From IMG/VR virus record IMGVR_UViG_3300027770_000135, positions 1 to 36,423 of that record: a stretch of DNA of 36,423 bases; one strand, given 5' to 3'. Below the pieces are notes generated by a model, which was given only the letters and a program-made list of their open reading frames with translations, searched no databases and was not told where the DNA came from. This document shows, piece after piece, positions 1 to 8,023 of this stretch. This DNA is from a virus. Position numbers and translations under genes: made by a program. Position 1 is the stretch's first letter. The number at the start of each line of letters is the position of its first letter.

Positions 1-66
1 AAAAAGTTTAGAAGAATATTGTTTTTTTTCAAAAAAATATTTATTGTTATTACAGAACAACAATTC

Positions 67-93
67 ATCCCACAAACTAAAGATTTGTGGGAT
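67..93. terminator. Perfect 10-bp hairpin, possible terminator
   Basis: ATCCCACAAA (67-76) pairs with TTTGTGGGAT (84-93) around a 7-nt loop. The plus-strand side is followed by a T-rich stretch (TTTCTTGTT). It lies beyond the 3' end of the leftward gene at 211-945 and could end that transcript or a rightward one entering from the left. The U-tract is weak on both strands. The rest of 1-210 is AT-rich with nothing else I recognise. Confidence 0.5.
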
Positions 94-210
94 TTCTTGT
101 TGAGTTTATTTAAAATTCAAAACCAAATCAAAATCAAAGAAAAAATAATCAAACAAAAATAAAAAGAATGTTTGATTTTGATGATGAAAGACCATTACAA
201 TCGTTTAAAG

Positions 211-945
211 TTAGTCGACACCGTCATCATAGACACTAATTTCGTTAATTAGTTCATCTATAGTTGTTTCGTAAATTACTTCATCTTCAAAAATTTCTTG
301 TCTTTCTCGATATTCTAAGGCAATTTTTGCTGAGTCTAAATCTATCGAAAAATGGCCAGTACTCCCTTCGTTTTGTTCCCAATAACTAGATGTATTATTT
401 AACATTTCGTAAAGTAAATCATTTAGACTTGCGGACACATTTATAGATTTTTCTCCTTGTGTCATCACATCTTGAATGTCACCAGTATCACCCCAACCAT
501 CGAATGTTACGATCCATTTTCCTGTATGTCTAGCTTCTGTGTAATCTTCAAAAATTTCAAGAGTATCTGAAGATTTACTAAAATCTTTTGTTTTATAGAC
601 CGAATCGTTAAGATAGTAAAAACTATAATTCCCTACGACTATAAATTTATTAGATTTTAAATTAAAAGATACTTCATACCCTGATGTATTTGGATCCTCA
701 ATATCAATTGAGTCATACATTTTTTGATCTAAATCAAGAATGTTTTTACATAAAATTTTTATTACACTGTCTATTTGAAACGGATGACGTAATTTGGTAT
801 CTTCTCCATTTTTGTCAATACATTCACATTTATCTTTATTGGAAAAATCCAAACGACCCTCCTCTTCCACATTTATTTGTACTTCAATGCATTTGGTTCC
901 CCACCATTGAATGAGTTTTATTAATGCTTTTTTTGGATCTGACAT
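211..945 (-). CDS. Unknown protein, paralog of the next gene (244 aa)
   Basis: I do not recognise the family. The protein shares its N-terminus (KLIQWWGTKC, then a short strand and an HPFQI segment), a central GDTGDIQD / GDSGYIED motif and an acidic C-terminus (IYETTIDELINEI) with the product of 993-1721, so the two are tandem duplicates that have diverged strongly. It is acidic and soluble-looking, with no signal peptide or membrane segment. The start at 945 is set by alignment to the paralog. It is the last of a leftward run of small genes. Confidence 0.8.
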   Translation of the reverse strand: MSDPKKALIKLIQWWGTKCIEVQINVEEEGRLDFSNKDKCECIDKNGEDTKLRHPFQIDSVIKILCKNILDLDQKMYDSIDIEDPNTSGYEVSFNLKSNKFIVVGNYSFYYLNDSVYKTKDFSKSSDTLEIFEDYTEARHTGKWIVTFDGWGDTGDIQDVMTQGEKSINVSASLNDLLYEMLNNTSSYWEQNEGSTGHFSIDLDSAKIALEYRERQEIFEDEVIYETTIDELINEISVYDDGVD

Positions 946-992
946 GTTAGTAAATTTTTAATACAATAATTTTGATTTTGTAAACATACAGA

Positions 993-1721
993 TCAATCAA
1001 CATCATCCTTTGAGTTAATTTCGTCGATTAATTCATCTATTGATGATTCATAAATAACCGTCTCCTCATTTTCTTCGAAATTTTCAGTGTAAAACAGTTC
1101 GATTTCTTTTTTTGTTAAATTAATCATAAACTGTCCAAAGCTCCCTTCATTGATTTCCCACCCTCCATGTTCATTTTCTAGAAAGTCATATAATTCATTT
1201 TCCAATTCTGTGGGTACTAGAAATCTACGTCCATTAGAGTCAAGTAAACTATCTTCAATATATCCAGAGTCACCACTTCCATTAAAATCAACTTGACATA
1301 TACCACGTGCTCCATTTCTTTCAAGATCATTAAATATTTCAATTATATTTTCATTTTCTTCTACAGATCGTACATCTATCATTTCTACGCCTTCACTATT
1401 AAATGAATATTGTACATTTACAATAAATTTATTCGAATCAAAATCAAAATTTAAGTCATATCTGTTGATATATGGGTCATTCACATCGATAGAATCATCT
1501 AATGTCGAACGCAAATCACGAATATCGTCGCAGAGAAAGTCTATTACCTGCTGTATTTGAAACGGATGACGTAATATAGTATTTTCTCCATTTTTGTTGA
1601 TACATTCACATCTGTCTGTATCATTTAAAACATAATCTTCGTTAACTTCAATTGTTACTTTATTACATTTGGTTCCCCACCATTGAATAAGTTTTGTTAA
1701 TCCTTTTTTTGTATCTGCCAT
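993..1721 (-). CDS. Unknown protein, paralog of 211-945 (242 aa)
   Basis: Tandem paralog of the 211-945 product: both open with a KLIQWWGTKC block, have HPFQIxxVI near residue 55 and end in an acidic IYESSIDELIDEI segment. Function unknown; no catalytic motif is visible. A GATATTTAT box ends 4 nt before the ATG (1726-1734), so this gene probably has its own promoter and a nearly leaderless transcript. The short distance to 1734-2087 means that box overlaps the stop of the upstream gene. Confidence 0.8.
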   Translation of the reverse strand: MADTKKGLTKLIQWWGTKCNKVTIEVNEDYVLNDTDRCECINKNGENTILRHPFQIQQVIDFLCDDIRDLRSTLDDSIDVNDPYINRYDLNFDFDSNKFIVNVQYSFNSEGVEMIDVRSVEENENIIEIFNDLERNGARGICQVDFNGSGDSGYIEDSLLDSNGRRFLVPTELENELYDFLENEHGGWEINEGSFGQFMINLTKKEIELFYTENFEENEETVIYESSIDELIDEINSKDDVD

Positions 1722-1725
1722 ACTG

Positions 1726-1734
1726 ATAAATATC
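1726..1734 (-). promoter_or_regulatory. NATATTTAT box before 993-1721
   Basis: GATATTTAT on the minus strand, followed by 4 nt and the ATG. One of a recurrent set of such boxes in the window. Confidence 0.4.
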
Positions 1735-2087
1735 TAATCTTCCAATTCTAGTTTGGCAGTTCGAATAAACCACATTGGTTTTTTTTCCGCTTTGATAGCG
1801 TCAATCCATTCTTTTGCTGTTGGAATGTAATTGTAACAATCTTCTAAAACGTGTTGTTCACCAACATATCTCACATACACAACTTTTTCATCACTATTTA
1901 CAAATGAACTTCCAAAAATTTTTTCCATTTCGAAAATCCCTTCACTATGATGTCTAAACATCCTATGCACTGAATGACCGACCCAGGATTTAGTTTCATC
2001 CAACCAATTGTGTAAATGAATATAATCCTCCCATTTACCACCGAATTTTTTTGCGGAAGATTTAGAATGTAAAATTGGGTGAGCCAT
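1734..2087 (-). CDS. DUF6915-like small protein (117 aa)
   Basis: The sequence MAHPILHSKSSAKKFGG, followed by HNWLDETKSW, HRMFRHHSEGIF and a late RYVGEQHVLED...IPTAKEWI segment, matches a widespread small bacterial and phage family that I recall as DUF6915; the number is from memory. The many conserved His and Asp residues suggest metal binding, but no function is known to me. The protein is full length for the family. It sits 1 nt from the next upstream gene (2089-2280), so the pair is probably co-transcribed leftward. Confidence 0.8.
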   Translation of the reverse strand: MAHPILHSKSSAKKFGGKWEDYIHLHNWLDETKSWVGHSVHRMFRHHSEGIFEMEKIFGSSFVNSDEKVVYVRYVGEQHVLEDCYNYIPTAKEWIDAIKAEKKPMWFIRTAKLELED

Positions 2088-2088
2088 G

Positions 2089-2280
2089 TTAGATTTTCTT
2101 AATTAAATATTTGTGACCTGAATCGGAATTTAATTGTAATAAATCTCTAAATTTTTCAGCCTCATCTAAATTTTCAAACTCCAAAACTTCATCTTGACTA
2201 TCTAAGAGAATAACAGGTAAAATTTTCTTATTTGTATCGGTATTTTTTATTTCTACCATTTTAATAATACAGTACGACAT
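2089..2280 (-). CDS. Small unknown protein (63 aa)
   Basis: A 63-residue protein with a C-terminal pattern ExLDEAEKFRDLLQLN...HKYLIKKI, which looks like one beta-alpha-beta unit. I do not recognise it. It is directly upstream of the DUF6915-like gene (1-nt gap) and shares its direction. The start at 2280 gives the longest frame; a start a few codons later (MVEIKNTD) is equally possible. Confidence 0.6.
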   Translation of the reverse strand: MSYCIIKMVEIKNTDTNKKILPVILLDSQDEVLEFENLDEAEKFRDLLQLNSDSGHKYLIKKI

Positions 2281-2329
2281 GATTTGATTTTTGATTAAAA
2301 ATTAATACTTTTCAGTAAAAAGTCAAACG

Positions 2330-2821
2330 ATGAATCAAGTTTTAGTGTTGAATTCAGATTTTACACCATTAAATGTAACTTCTCTTCAGAAGAGTGTTAA
2401 ACTCGTCTTGAAAGGAAAAGCTGAAGTATTAAAAGAAAATATAGAAAAAATATTAACCACCTCGGGTGAGTTTGTACGACCTCTCATAATTAGACTGTTA
2501 AATTATGTTAAATTTAGAACAAAACCAATCAAAATTAGTCGTCACAGAATTTACGCTAGAGATAATCACCAATGTGTCTATTGTGGTTCTAAAAAAAGTC
2601 TAACCATAGACCATATCATACCAAGATCGAAGGGTGGTCTTAATACTTGGACCAATATGGTTACATCATGTTTCAGTTGTAATGTTAAAAAAGGTGATAA
2701 AAGTTTGGAGCAATCTAAGATGAAACTTAATTCACAACCTTATGAACCGCAGTTCTTCACTGAAATAGCGGGTAGAAGTTTGGAAAATGTATGGGAAACG
2801 TTTAAAAAAGATTTTTTTTAA
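2330..2821 (+). CDS. HNH endonuclease (163 aa)
   Basis: A DNA endonuclease of the HNH superfamily. The C-terminal half carries a zinc-binding pair CVYC (about residue 84) and CFSC (about 114) bracketing the catalytic IDHIIPRSKGG...NMV segment; the His doublet region and the following Asn are intact. The N-terminus (VLNSDFTPLNVTSLQKSVKLVLKGKAEVL) is the usual extension of free-standing HNH enzymes of Bacteroidota and their phages. It is the only rightward gene in its neighbourhood, and its stop overlaps that of 2818-3495 tail to tail, as expected of an inserted mobile or homing-type gene. An alternative role is DNA packaging or repair. Confidence 0.92.
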   Translation: MNQVLVLNSDFTPLNVTSLQKSVKLVLKGKAEVLKENIEKILTTSGEFVRPLIIRLLNYVKFRTKPIKISRHRIYARDNHQCVYCGSKKSLTIDHIIPRSKGGLNTWTNMVTSCFSCNVKKGDKSLEQSKMKLNSQPYEPQFFTEIAGRSLENVWETFKKDFF

Positions 2822-3495
2822 GCTGTGCCAACTTTACCTACCATGCTCTTACCTAAATTTGAAATATTCTGTCTCCACTTAGCTTGCGCATCACAAATTA
2901 TAGTTGACAATACATCTTCCAAATTTTGGATTATTGAACCTTTTTGATCTGCTAGTATTTTCATTAAAGAATTTCTTATAGCATTTAGCATGAAACCTCC
3001 AGCACCCGTGTCATAGTTATTTTTAGCTTGTTGTTGTGTTATAACTGCTTCTATAAGTCCATCACATATTTTGTTAGTCAAAAATCTACAATCTGTAATA
3101 AGTTTACCATAATCAGCTATGTTTGTACTTGTAATGACACTTCTAATAACATTGTAAAAATAATTTTGTTTATTAATACCAAATAGTTTTGCAACTCCAT
3201 CAGTTAAATACTCACCTATAACTTCTGGAAGTGATCTTACAGATCCACCAAATAAACTACCCAAAAATCCAAATATATCAAATTGTTCATTCAATTGTCT
3301 TAAGTCGTATCCTTGTTCTTCTAGGATAATCATTTCGGATAATAGAAATATAGACTTTTCACGGTCACTTTTATAATTCTGTTCAAGTACAAATTTTAAA
3401 CGTGACTGAACGATAGAGTGTTCGATAATCAAATTTTTTTTAGTTTCTTTGATTTCGTTAATATTTTTCCTTAAACTTTTTGTTATAGTATTCAT
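2818..3495 (-). CDS. Unknown virion-like protein (225 aa)
   Basis: Unrecognised. The N-terminal 30 residues are basic and helical and end in NLIIEHSIV, an I-I-E site like the packaging/cleavage peptides discussed in the findings. A glycine-rich segment FGFLGSLFGGSVRSL near residue 75 and a hydrophobic helix near GEYLTDGVAKLFG could be membrane-active or structural. It lies 4 nt downstream of 3500-4309 in the same direction, so the two are probably one operon, perhaps of internal head proteins. Confidence 0.7.
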   Translation of the reverse strand: MNTITKSLRKNINEIKETKKNLIIEHSIVQSRLKFVLEQNYKSDREKSIFLLSEMIILEEQGYDLRQLNEQFDIFGFLGSLFGGSVRSLPEVIGEYLTDGVAKLFGINKQNYFYNVIRSVITSTNIADYGKLITDCRFLTNKICDGLIEAVITQQQAKNNYDTGAGGFMLNAIRNSLMKILADQKGSIIQNLEDVLSTIICDAQAKWRQNISNLGKSMVGKVGTA

Positions 3496-3499
3496 ATTC

Positions 3500-4309
3500 T
3501 TATTGATTTACATTGAATTGACTAAGGTCATTATTTGTTAATTGCGGGGTTTGGATTACATCTTGTACGTTACGGTATGGGATCTTAACTTCAGAGTCAG
3601 AGGTAGGTTGTTGTTTAGGACATGTTTTCACTAAAATCTCTATTGTTTTTTTGTATGCTGGGAATTGTTTAGTAAGTAATGTCAAATTAAATCTTTGTTT
3701 ATTCTTAAGATTCAATGCAAACCAATTGTTGTCCTTGGATGTGTATGCATAGTTTTTATCATTAGGAACTTTACATGTGAATTCAGTTACTTTGGGGCCT
3801 TGGTTGGGATCTAGAGGTTTTGCTTGATTTTTTTTGTTTTCTGGCTTGGATTGAGTGCCTTCCAAATTTATTCTAATAGAATTGGGGTATAAAGATTTTG
3901 GATTGTTTTGATAAACTTTGTAAGTCATATTTATTCCCAAACCTTTTAACTTTCCTGTAATATATTTAGCAATATCTAAGTTGTCAGCCTCCAATTCACC
4001 GTTCAACATATCTTGGATGTTTTTATAAGAATTGGGAGGTACTGAAAAGTACTTTGGATTACTTACAACTACATTATTTAAATTAATAAAATCTTGTTTA
4101 CTTTTTAACCTATCGAAAACCGTACGTAACTTTTGTAAGTTTGTACCAGGTCCCCTAACTGCATCCCTCAATAACTGGTTAATAGGTACTACATTCTGTT
4201 CTATTAAAATATTATCAACGTTTTCAGTTAAGGTTTTTTTATTGTCATAAGACATTAACAATAAACTTCTGCTCAAAGCCTCAAGACCCATCTTTTTAGA
4301 GTAATTCAT
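3500..4309 (-). CDS. Unknown virion-like protein with packaging-type N-terminus (269 aa)
   Basis: No family recognised. The first 40 residues end in TLTENVDNILIEQN, containing an I-L-I-E site resembling the L/I-x-E cleavage sites of T4 head proteins. The middle region has two predicted alpha/beta segments, with a lysine- and asparagine-rich linker (residues 150-170) and a Pro/Gln-rich tail. TATATTTAT lies 13 nt before the ATG (4323-4331). It is followed after 4 nt by 2818-3495. Confidence 0.75.
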   Translation of the reverse strand: MNYSKKMGLEALSRSLLLMSYDNKKTLTENVDNILIEQNVVPINQLLRDAVRGPGTNLQKLRTVFDRLKSKQDFINLNNVVVSNPKYFSVPPNSYKNIQDMLNGELEADNLDIAKYITGKLKGLGINMTYKVYQNNPKSLYPNSIRINLEGTQSKPENKKNQAKPLDPNQGPKVTEFTCKVPNDKNYAYTSKDNNWFALNLKNKQRFNLTLLTKQFPAYKKTIEILVKTCPKQQPTSDSEVKIPYRNVQDVIQTPQLTNNDLSQFNVNQ

Positions 4310-4322
4310 ATTTTTTTTCTCA

Positions 4323-4331
4323 ATAAATATA
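4323..4331 (-). promoter_or_regulatory. TATATTTAT box before 3500-4309
   Basis: Minus-strand TATATTTAT, 13 nt from the start codon; exact match to the box seen before several other genes here. Confidence 0.45.
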
Positions 4332-4334
4332 CGA

Positions 4335-4568
4335 TTATAACAAAGTATTTGCTTTACCCCTCACTATAGGATATGAATCTTTCCATTTTGTATTTCCTAT
4401 TTGATTTGCCGCCCCTCTTTTAATCCCTGTTTCCCATTTGGTGACCGTGGGGTATGCGGCAGGAGGACCTGCTGAAGATGTGCCCATTTCTTGTTCCCCA
4501 ACCTCAACCTTGTCACTAATCAACGATTGTAACATTCTAATATAATAATCTATATCTACACCACTCAT
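4335..4568 (-). CDS. Small unknown protein (77 aa)
   Basis: A 77-residue protein without recognisable domain. It starts MSGVDIDYYIRMLQSLISDKVE, a helix, and continues with a Gly/Ala/Pro-rich stretch (GTSSAGPPAAYPTVTKWETG) and a basic C-terminus. This composition is common in small phage structural or linker proteins, but that is inference. A GATATTTAT box ends 5 nt before the ATG (4574-4582). Confidence 0.65.
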   Translation of the reverse strand: MSGVDIDYYIRMLQSLISDKVEVGEQEMGTSSAGPPAAYPTVTKWETGIKRGAANQIGNTKWKDSYPIVRGKANTLL

Positions 4569-4573
4569 GTATA

Positions 4574-4582
4574 ATAAATATC
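4574..4582 (-). promoter_or_regulatory. NATATTTAT box before 4335-4568
   Basis: Minus-strand GATATTTAT, 5 nt from the start codon. Confidence 0.4.
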
Positions 4583-4585
4583 AAA

Positions 4586-4888
4586 TTAATATATTTCTGC
4601 ATCAGGAATATTTTCATTGATTGAAAAATATTCATTCATAAATGAGGTCAATTCCGTCTCGTCAATATCAATATCCCAATCATTTAACTCATATTCTTCT
4701 TCTGAACTATCTTCGTCTAGTTCATCCAAATCATCAGGACTTTTAAAAATTTCATACCCATATTCGACGATTTCGTCAATATCGAATGTATGTGTTCGAA
4801 TTACCTCATCAGAGTCCTCATTCATCCTGAATTTGACTTCCAAATTATTCGATGATAAATTTGTTTCAAAAATTTCTCTTATTTCCAT
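4586..4888 (-). CDS. Small highly acidic protein (100 aa)
   Basis: Unrecognised, very acidic protein: a long Asp/Glu run near residues 48-68 (SPDDLDELDEDSSEEEYEL) separates two predicted beta/alpha segments. Small acidic phage proteins are often DNA mimics or inhibitors of nucleic-acid-binding host proteins, but nothing specific supports that here. Upstream on the minus strand lies AAATATTTG (4904-4912), 15 nt from the ATG, close to the host TAnnTTTG element. Confidence 0.7.
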   Translation of the reverse strand: MEIREIFETNLSSNNLEVKFRMNEDSDEVIRTHTFDIDEIVEYGYEIFKSPDDLDELDEDSSEEEYELNDWDIDIDETELTSFMNEYFSINENIPDAEIY

Positions 4889-4903
4889 AGTTTTTTTTCC
4901 TTA

Positions 4904-4912
4904 CAAATATTT
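4904..4912 (-). promoter_or_regulatory. Possible -7 element before 4586-4888
   Basis: Minus-strand AAATATTTG, one base off TAnnTTTG, with a TTG about 18 nt further upstream. Confidence 0.35.
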
Positions 4913-4971
4913 CGATTTTTCAAAAAAACCAATTTTTACATAAAAAAAAATAAAATATCAAATTATTTGTG

Positions 4972-4979
4972 TATATTTG
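4972..4979 (+). promoter_or_regulatory. Host-type -7 element TATATTTG
   Basis: Perfect TAnnTTTG of Bacteroidota sigma-ABfr promoters, 4 nt before the ATG of 4984-5259. This would give an essentially leaderless mRNA. No clear TTG lies at the -33 position. Confidence 0.5.
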
Positions 4980-4983
4980 ACCC

Positions 4984-5259
4984 ATGAATGATTTATGGCG
5001 CCACGCACATATGTTTCTTTTGAACATAGAAGTTGGTAATTCTTACGACAATGTAACTTGTATCAAAAGGACCAACAAAAAAATATTCCTATCCAATGGG
5101 GTTGTGGTAACCATCAAAAAAATCAAAGGAACCTCAATATATCATTTGATATCGAACAAAAAGGTGTCTAAGGGTAATAGGAAATACGACTACATTCAAC
5201 AAATACTAAGAGATATTGAAGGGTATTTTGTGTACCGTAAACTCACAGACAATTTTTAA
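4984..5259 (+). CDS. Small unknown protein (91 aa)
   Basis: Unrecognised 91-residue basic protein with a beta-rich middle (KIFLSNGVVVTIKKIKGTSIYHLISN) and a helical C-terminus (YDYIQQILRDIEGYFVYRKL). It is a lone rightward gene among leftward ones and has its own host-type promoter immediately upstream, a typical arrangement for an early or host-takeover gene, though this is inference. Its stop codon overlaps that of 5256-5843 tail to tail. Confidence 0.75.
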   Translation: MNDLWRHAHMFLLNIEVGNSYDNVTCIKRTNKKIFLSNGVVVTIKKIKGTSIYHLISNKKVSKGNRKYDYIQQILRDIEGYFVYRKLTDNF

Positions 5260-5843
5260 AACTTGGATGTTCTCTGAAACATTTCCAAGATTCTGTTCCT
5301 CTGATTGTGGAATGATTCATCCAAATCTTCGTTTTCAGTAAATTCATCCTCAACAAACATCCAATTATTGTCCTCTTCATCTTCCTGAGGACTTAACGTT
5401 TCATCACCTTCTCCAGGAGTTAATTCATCATCATCCATTGGTTCGTAATCTTGGTCCATTCCTATCAAATCGATGGTTTCAAAATCAGTATCCACCTCCT
5501 CATCTCTTTCATTGTCTCTGAACGCATACGCATCCTCAAACTCAGTCTCTTCGTAAGTTTCTTTCATTCCACATTCCATACATTCCGATTCTTCAACCTC
5601 ATCCAAAAATAAATCAGAATACATTTCCTCCGATTCATTGATCCCCACATTTGTATATTTTTTCACTTCACCACTATTGTTAACCACAAGCCCTTCTTTG
5701 TCGTTGGCAAAATCTTGTACATACAAGGGTTGAGGTTTATTATCGGTTTGATGTATAATTCTATAACCATCATAAATTTTTTTATGCTGGTCCAAAATGT
5801 TATTTTTCTCTTGTTGAGTAATTCCTACGAAAAATGCGTTCAT
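5256..5843 (-). CDS. Acidic virion-like protein (195 aa)
   Basis: The N-terminus FVGITQQEKNNILDQHKKIYDGY belongs to a pattern (short helix with E-x-x-x-I-L-x-x-H) that I associate with many otherwise unrelated proteins of large Bacteroidota phages. The remainder is low-complexity acidic sequence, with a CMECGMKETYEET segment near residue 90 that could hold one half of a metal site. AATATTTAT lies 13 nt before the ATG (5857-5865). Function unknown; an internal head protein is a reasonable guess. Confidence 0.75.
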   Translation of the reverse strand: MNAFFVGITQQEKNNILDQHKKIYDGYRIIHQTDNKPQPLYVQDFANDKEGLVVNNSGEVKKYTNVGINESEEMYSDLFLDEVEESECMECGMKETYEETEFEDAYAFRDNERDEEVDTDFETIDLIGMDQDYEPMDDDELTPGEGDETLSPQEDEEDNNWMFVEDEFTENEDLDESFHNQRNRILEMFQRTSKF

Positions 5844-5856
5844 AATTTTTTTTATG

Positions 5857-5865
5857 ATAAATATT
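5857..5865 (-). promoter_or_regulatory. NATATTTAT box before 5256-5843
   Basis: Minus-strand AATATTTAT, 13 nt from the start codon. Confidence 0.4.
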
Positions 5866-5898
5866 TGATTCTTAAAAAAAATATTTTATGTTTTAAAT

Positions 5899-5979
5899 GT
5901 CACACGGGTCAAATTAATTTCATAGTCTTGGTCGGCGATTGTTATTTAAATTTGGGGGTTACCGTGTGACTTTTTTTTT
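5899..5979 (+). other. Long-range 9-bp stem followed by a T9 run
   Basis: GTCACACGG (5899-5907) pairs perfectly with CCGTGTGAC (5962-5970), followed directly by nine T. The enclosed 54 nt are AT-rich. This could be a terminator with a long loop or a small RNA with its own terminator. It lies between divergent genes 5256-5843 and 6002-6598, so it does not terminate an obvious upstream rightward gene. Confidence 0.5.
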
Positions 5980-6001
5980 AAATATCGTTGTATTTAGAAT
6001 A

Positions 6002-6598
6002 ATGACAAACACTATGGTTTTACAAGAAAATGTAATAGAAGATATAAATTCTATTTTTTCTAAATTTGAGAAAACAACTAAGGCCATTTACAATACCGCT
6101 AAAACATTAGGTGTCGAAAATACAAAGTTTTTATTAACATATTCGGCAATGATCGGAGCATTGGCTAGACCATTAAATGCGACTTTGAACTTGGAGTTCC
6201 CATCTCTCACGGGACCTGAAAGAACATTACTTATAATTGGGATTTGTTCTATTTTGTATAATCAAAATGCTTCTGAGATAAGACAAATTACTAGATTGAT
6301 CAGAGAAAGAAATTTGATAAAAGAGTTTAATTTTGCAAAACGTAAAATTGATAAATTAATTGATTTGTTAAGACTTTTTGTGACTAATTCAGTCAAGTCA
6401 GTCAAAATGGCAAATGAAATAATTTTTTTTACCTTCCTATTACCAATGTTAGATTATCTTCTGAAAATCGGTGATAATAACTTGACTAGTGAAGATTTCA
6501 CAGAATTAGCAAAAAGAGTGGTAGCACTCAGTGTAGTTGCAATTAATCAATATACGATTAAGAAGTTATTACAAAAAGTAACCAAAGAAAAAAAATAA
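6002..6598 (+). CDS. Predicted membrane protein (198 aa)
   Basis: Start chosen at the internal ATG at 6002 (MTNTMVLQENVIEDINSIF) because the upstream extension reads through the T-run of the preceding hairpin. At least two hydrophobic segments are visible: ERTLLIIGICSILY (about residue 75) and EIIFFTFLLPMLDYLL (about 145), with amphipathic helices between them and a Lys-rich tail ending in KKLLQKVTKEKK. No family recognised; a membrane-associated head or lysis function is possible. Confidence 0.7.
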   Translation: MTNTMVLQENVIEDINSIFSKFEKTTKAIYNTAKTLGVENTKFLLTYSAMIGALARPLNATLNLEFPSLTGPERTLLIIGICSILYNQNASEIRQITRLIRERNLIKEFNFAKRKIDKLIDLLRLFVTNSVKSVKMANEIIFFTFLLPMLDYLLKIGDNNLTSEDFTELAKRVVALSVVAINQYTIKKLLQKVTKEKK

Positions 6599-6681
6599 GT
6601 TACTATCCAAAAAAACGTTTTTTAGTTGTTTTTTTCAAGTCCGTAATTTGACTTCGATATATTTCTTTTTATTTTTTTTGT

Positions 6682-7092
6682 ATGGAACTTATATCGACAC
6701 ATCCTGTTAAAAAATCTGATTTGGGATTTCATGGGAATCTTTTTGGTGGAAAAGCATTGGCTTGGATTGACGCTTCCGCGGTTTCTTATGCGATGCAATT
6801 ATGTGATACTCCTCGAATGGTAACACTATCGATCGATTCTTGTTTATTCGAAAAACCAGCACGAGAAGGTCAACTTGTAAAAATTTATGCTAAACCACAT
6901 TCTGTCGGTAATACTTCCGTCACGTTTTATGTTGAGGCACGAGCCCACAATGTATACACAGGGGATCAAAAAACAATTGTAAAAACAAATATAAAATTCG
7001 TGAGAATTGATGAAGACGGAAACGCAATTCCACTGAGTGAAAGAGTAAAACTTAAAATTAATAACCTTATTAAAAATCAAACAAATGGCTAA
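6682..7092 (+). CDS. Acyl-CoA thioesterase, YciA-like hotdog fold (136 aa)
   Basis: Hydrolyses acyl-CoA thioesters in the cytoplasm, if active. The sequence has the hotdog thioesterase signature: HPVKKSDLGFHGNLFGGKALAWIDASAVSYA near the N-terminus (catalytic Asp in WIDASA; G-N-x-F-G-G loop), a strand RMVTLSIDSCLFEKPAREGQLV, and a late strand KTNIKFVRIDEDGNAIPL. Length is normal for YciA/BFIT-type single-domain enzymes. Its 3' end overlaps the start of 7085-8020 by 8 nt, implying translational coupling. A lipid-metabolism enzyme is unusual in a phage and probably host-derived. Confidence 0.9.
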   Translation: MELISTHPVKKSDLGFHGNLFGGKALAWIDASAVSYAMQLCDTPRMVTLSIDSCLFEKPAREGQLVKIYAKPHSVGNTSVTFYVEARAHNVYTGDQKTIVKTNIKFVRIDEDGNAIPLSERVKLKINNLIKNQTNG

Positions 7093-8020
7093 ATTATCAC
7101 AAATCAAAAAAGATTTTGCAGAACTAGATTTTTCTTTTATCGATTATCTTACTTACTTGGACAAATCTGAAACCAACAAGTTTTTACCCATGTTGTTAAA
7201 GTTAATCCAGGTTCAAGTAGAGAAAAAAAAATCAAGGATAGATCCTGAGTTTGTCGAACGTATCGAAAGAGAAACAAATAGAAAAATCACAAACAATATA
7301 GCCATACAATCATTTCATTTTTTTAATGAAGTATTTAACAATCTTTTCGAAGACGTGTCGGGTAATGTAATTAAAGAGTTTATAGATTTATATCAAAAAA
7401 ATTACATTACAGGTGTTGATGTAAACAACATTAAAAGTATTGCAGAATTGAGTGAAATCTATAAGAAAGCTCACGCCAAATATCTTCAAAATTATTCCAA
7501 AAAAGAGGTTATTAAAATTTTTGATAATGATGAATGGTTACTTGTTAGACCTTTAACTTACGAAGCTTCAAAGGTGTATGGAGCTGATACTAAATGGTGT
7601 ACAACATCAAGAGAATCTTCAAGACATTTTTACAGATATGCTTATCATGGTCTACTCGTGTATTGTATTAATAAAAATACAGGACTTAAAGTAGCAGTAC
7701 ATTGGGAAAAAGACGCCACCTCCCCTACTTTTTGGAATGTTTTAGATTTTCAAATTGACTCAATAATGTCTGACTTACCAAGTGAAATTCTTAAAATTAT
7801 AAGGGAGATGGATAGATCATCAAATTATGAATTGTGTTCAAAAGAAGTATTAAAAATGATTTCAAATGATTCAAATTTGATGGATATTATAAACGACTAT
7901 GAAACACGAGGAGAAATCCCCATAAACGAAATAGAACCTAGAGCTAATCCAGTTCAAGAGGAAGTATTACATATCAACACGACTGAAGAATACGAGCTAC
8001 CAATGCTCCATGGTGGATAA
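7085..8020 (+). CDS. WCT-motif phage protein (311 aa)
   Basis: Unknown function. The C-terminal half contains the pattern EWLLVRPLTYEASKVYGADTKWCTTS (split here by position, WCT near residue 171), then LLVYCINKNTGLKVAVHW, a module also present in 25452-26318. The layout (ordered W/C, then strand with LxYxI and K-x-A-V-H) loosely resembles PcfJ-like domains and is common in large phage genomes. The N-terminal 150 residues are helical. It overlaps the thioesterase gene by 8 nt. No catalytic role can be assigned. Confidence 0.8.
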   Translation: MAKLSQIKKDFAELDFSFIDYLTYLDKSETNKFLPMLLKLIQVQVEKKKSRIDPEFVERIERETNRKITNNIAIQSFHFFNEVFNNLFEDVSGNVIKEFIDLYQKNYITGVDVNNIKSIAELSEIYKKAHAKYLQNYSKKEVIKIFDNDEWLLVRPLTYEASKVYGADTKWCTTSRESSRHFYRYAYHGLLVYCINKNTGLKVAVHWEKDATSPTFWNVLDFQIDSIMSDLPSEILKIIREMDRSSNYELCSKEVLKMISNDSNLMDIINDYETRGEIPINEIEPRANPVQEEVLHINTTEEYELPMLHGG

Positions 8021-8023
8021 GAT

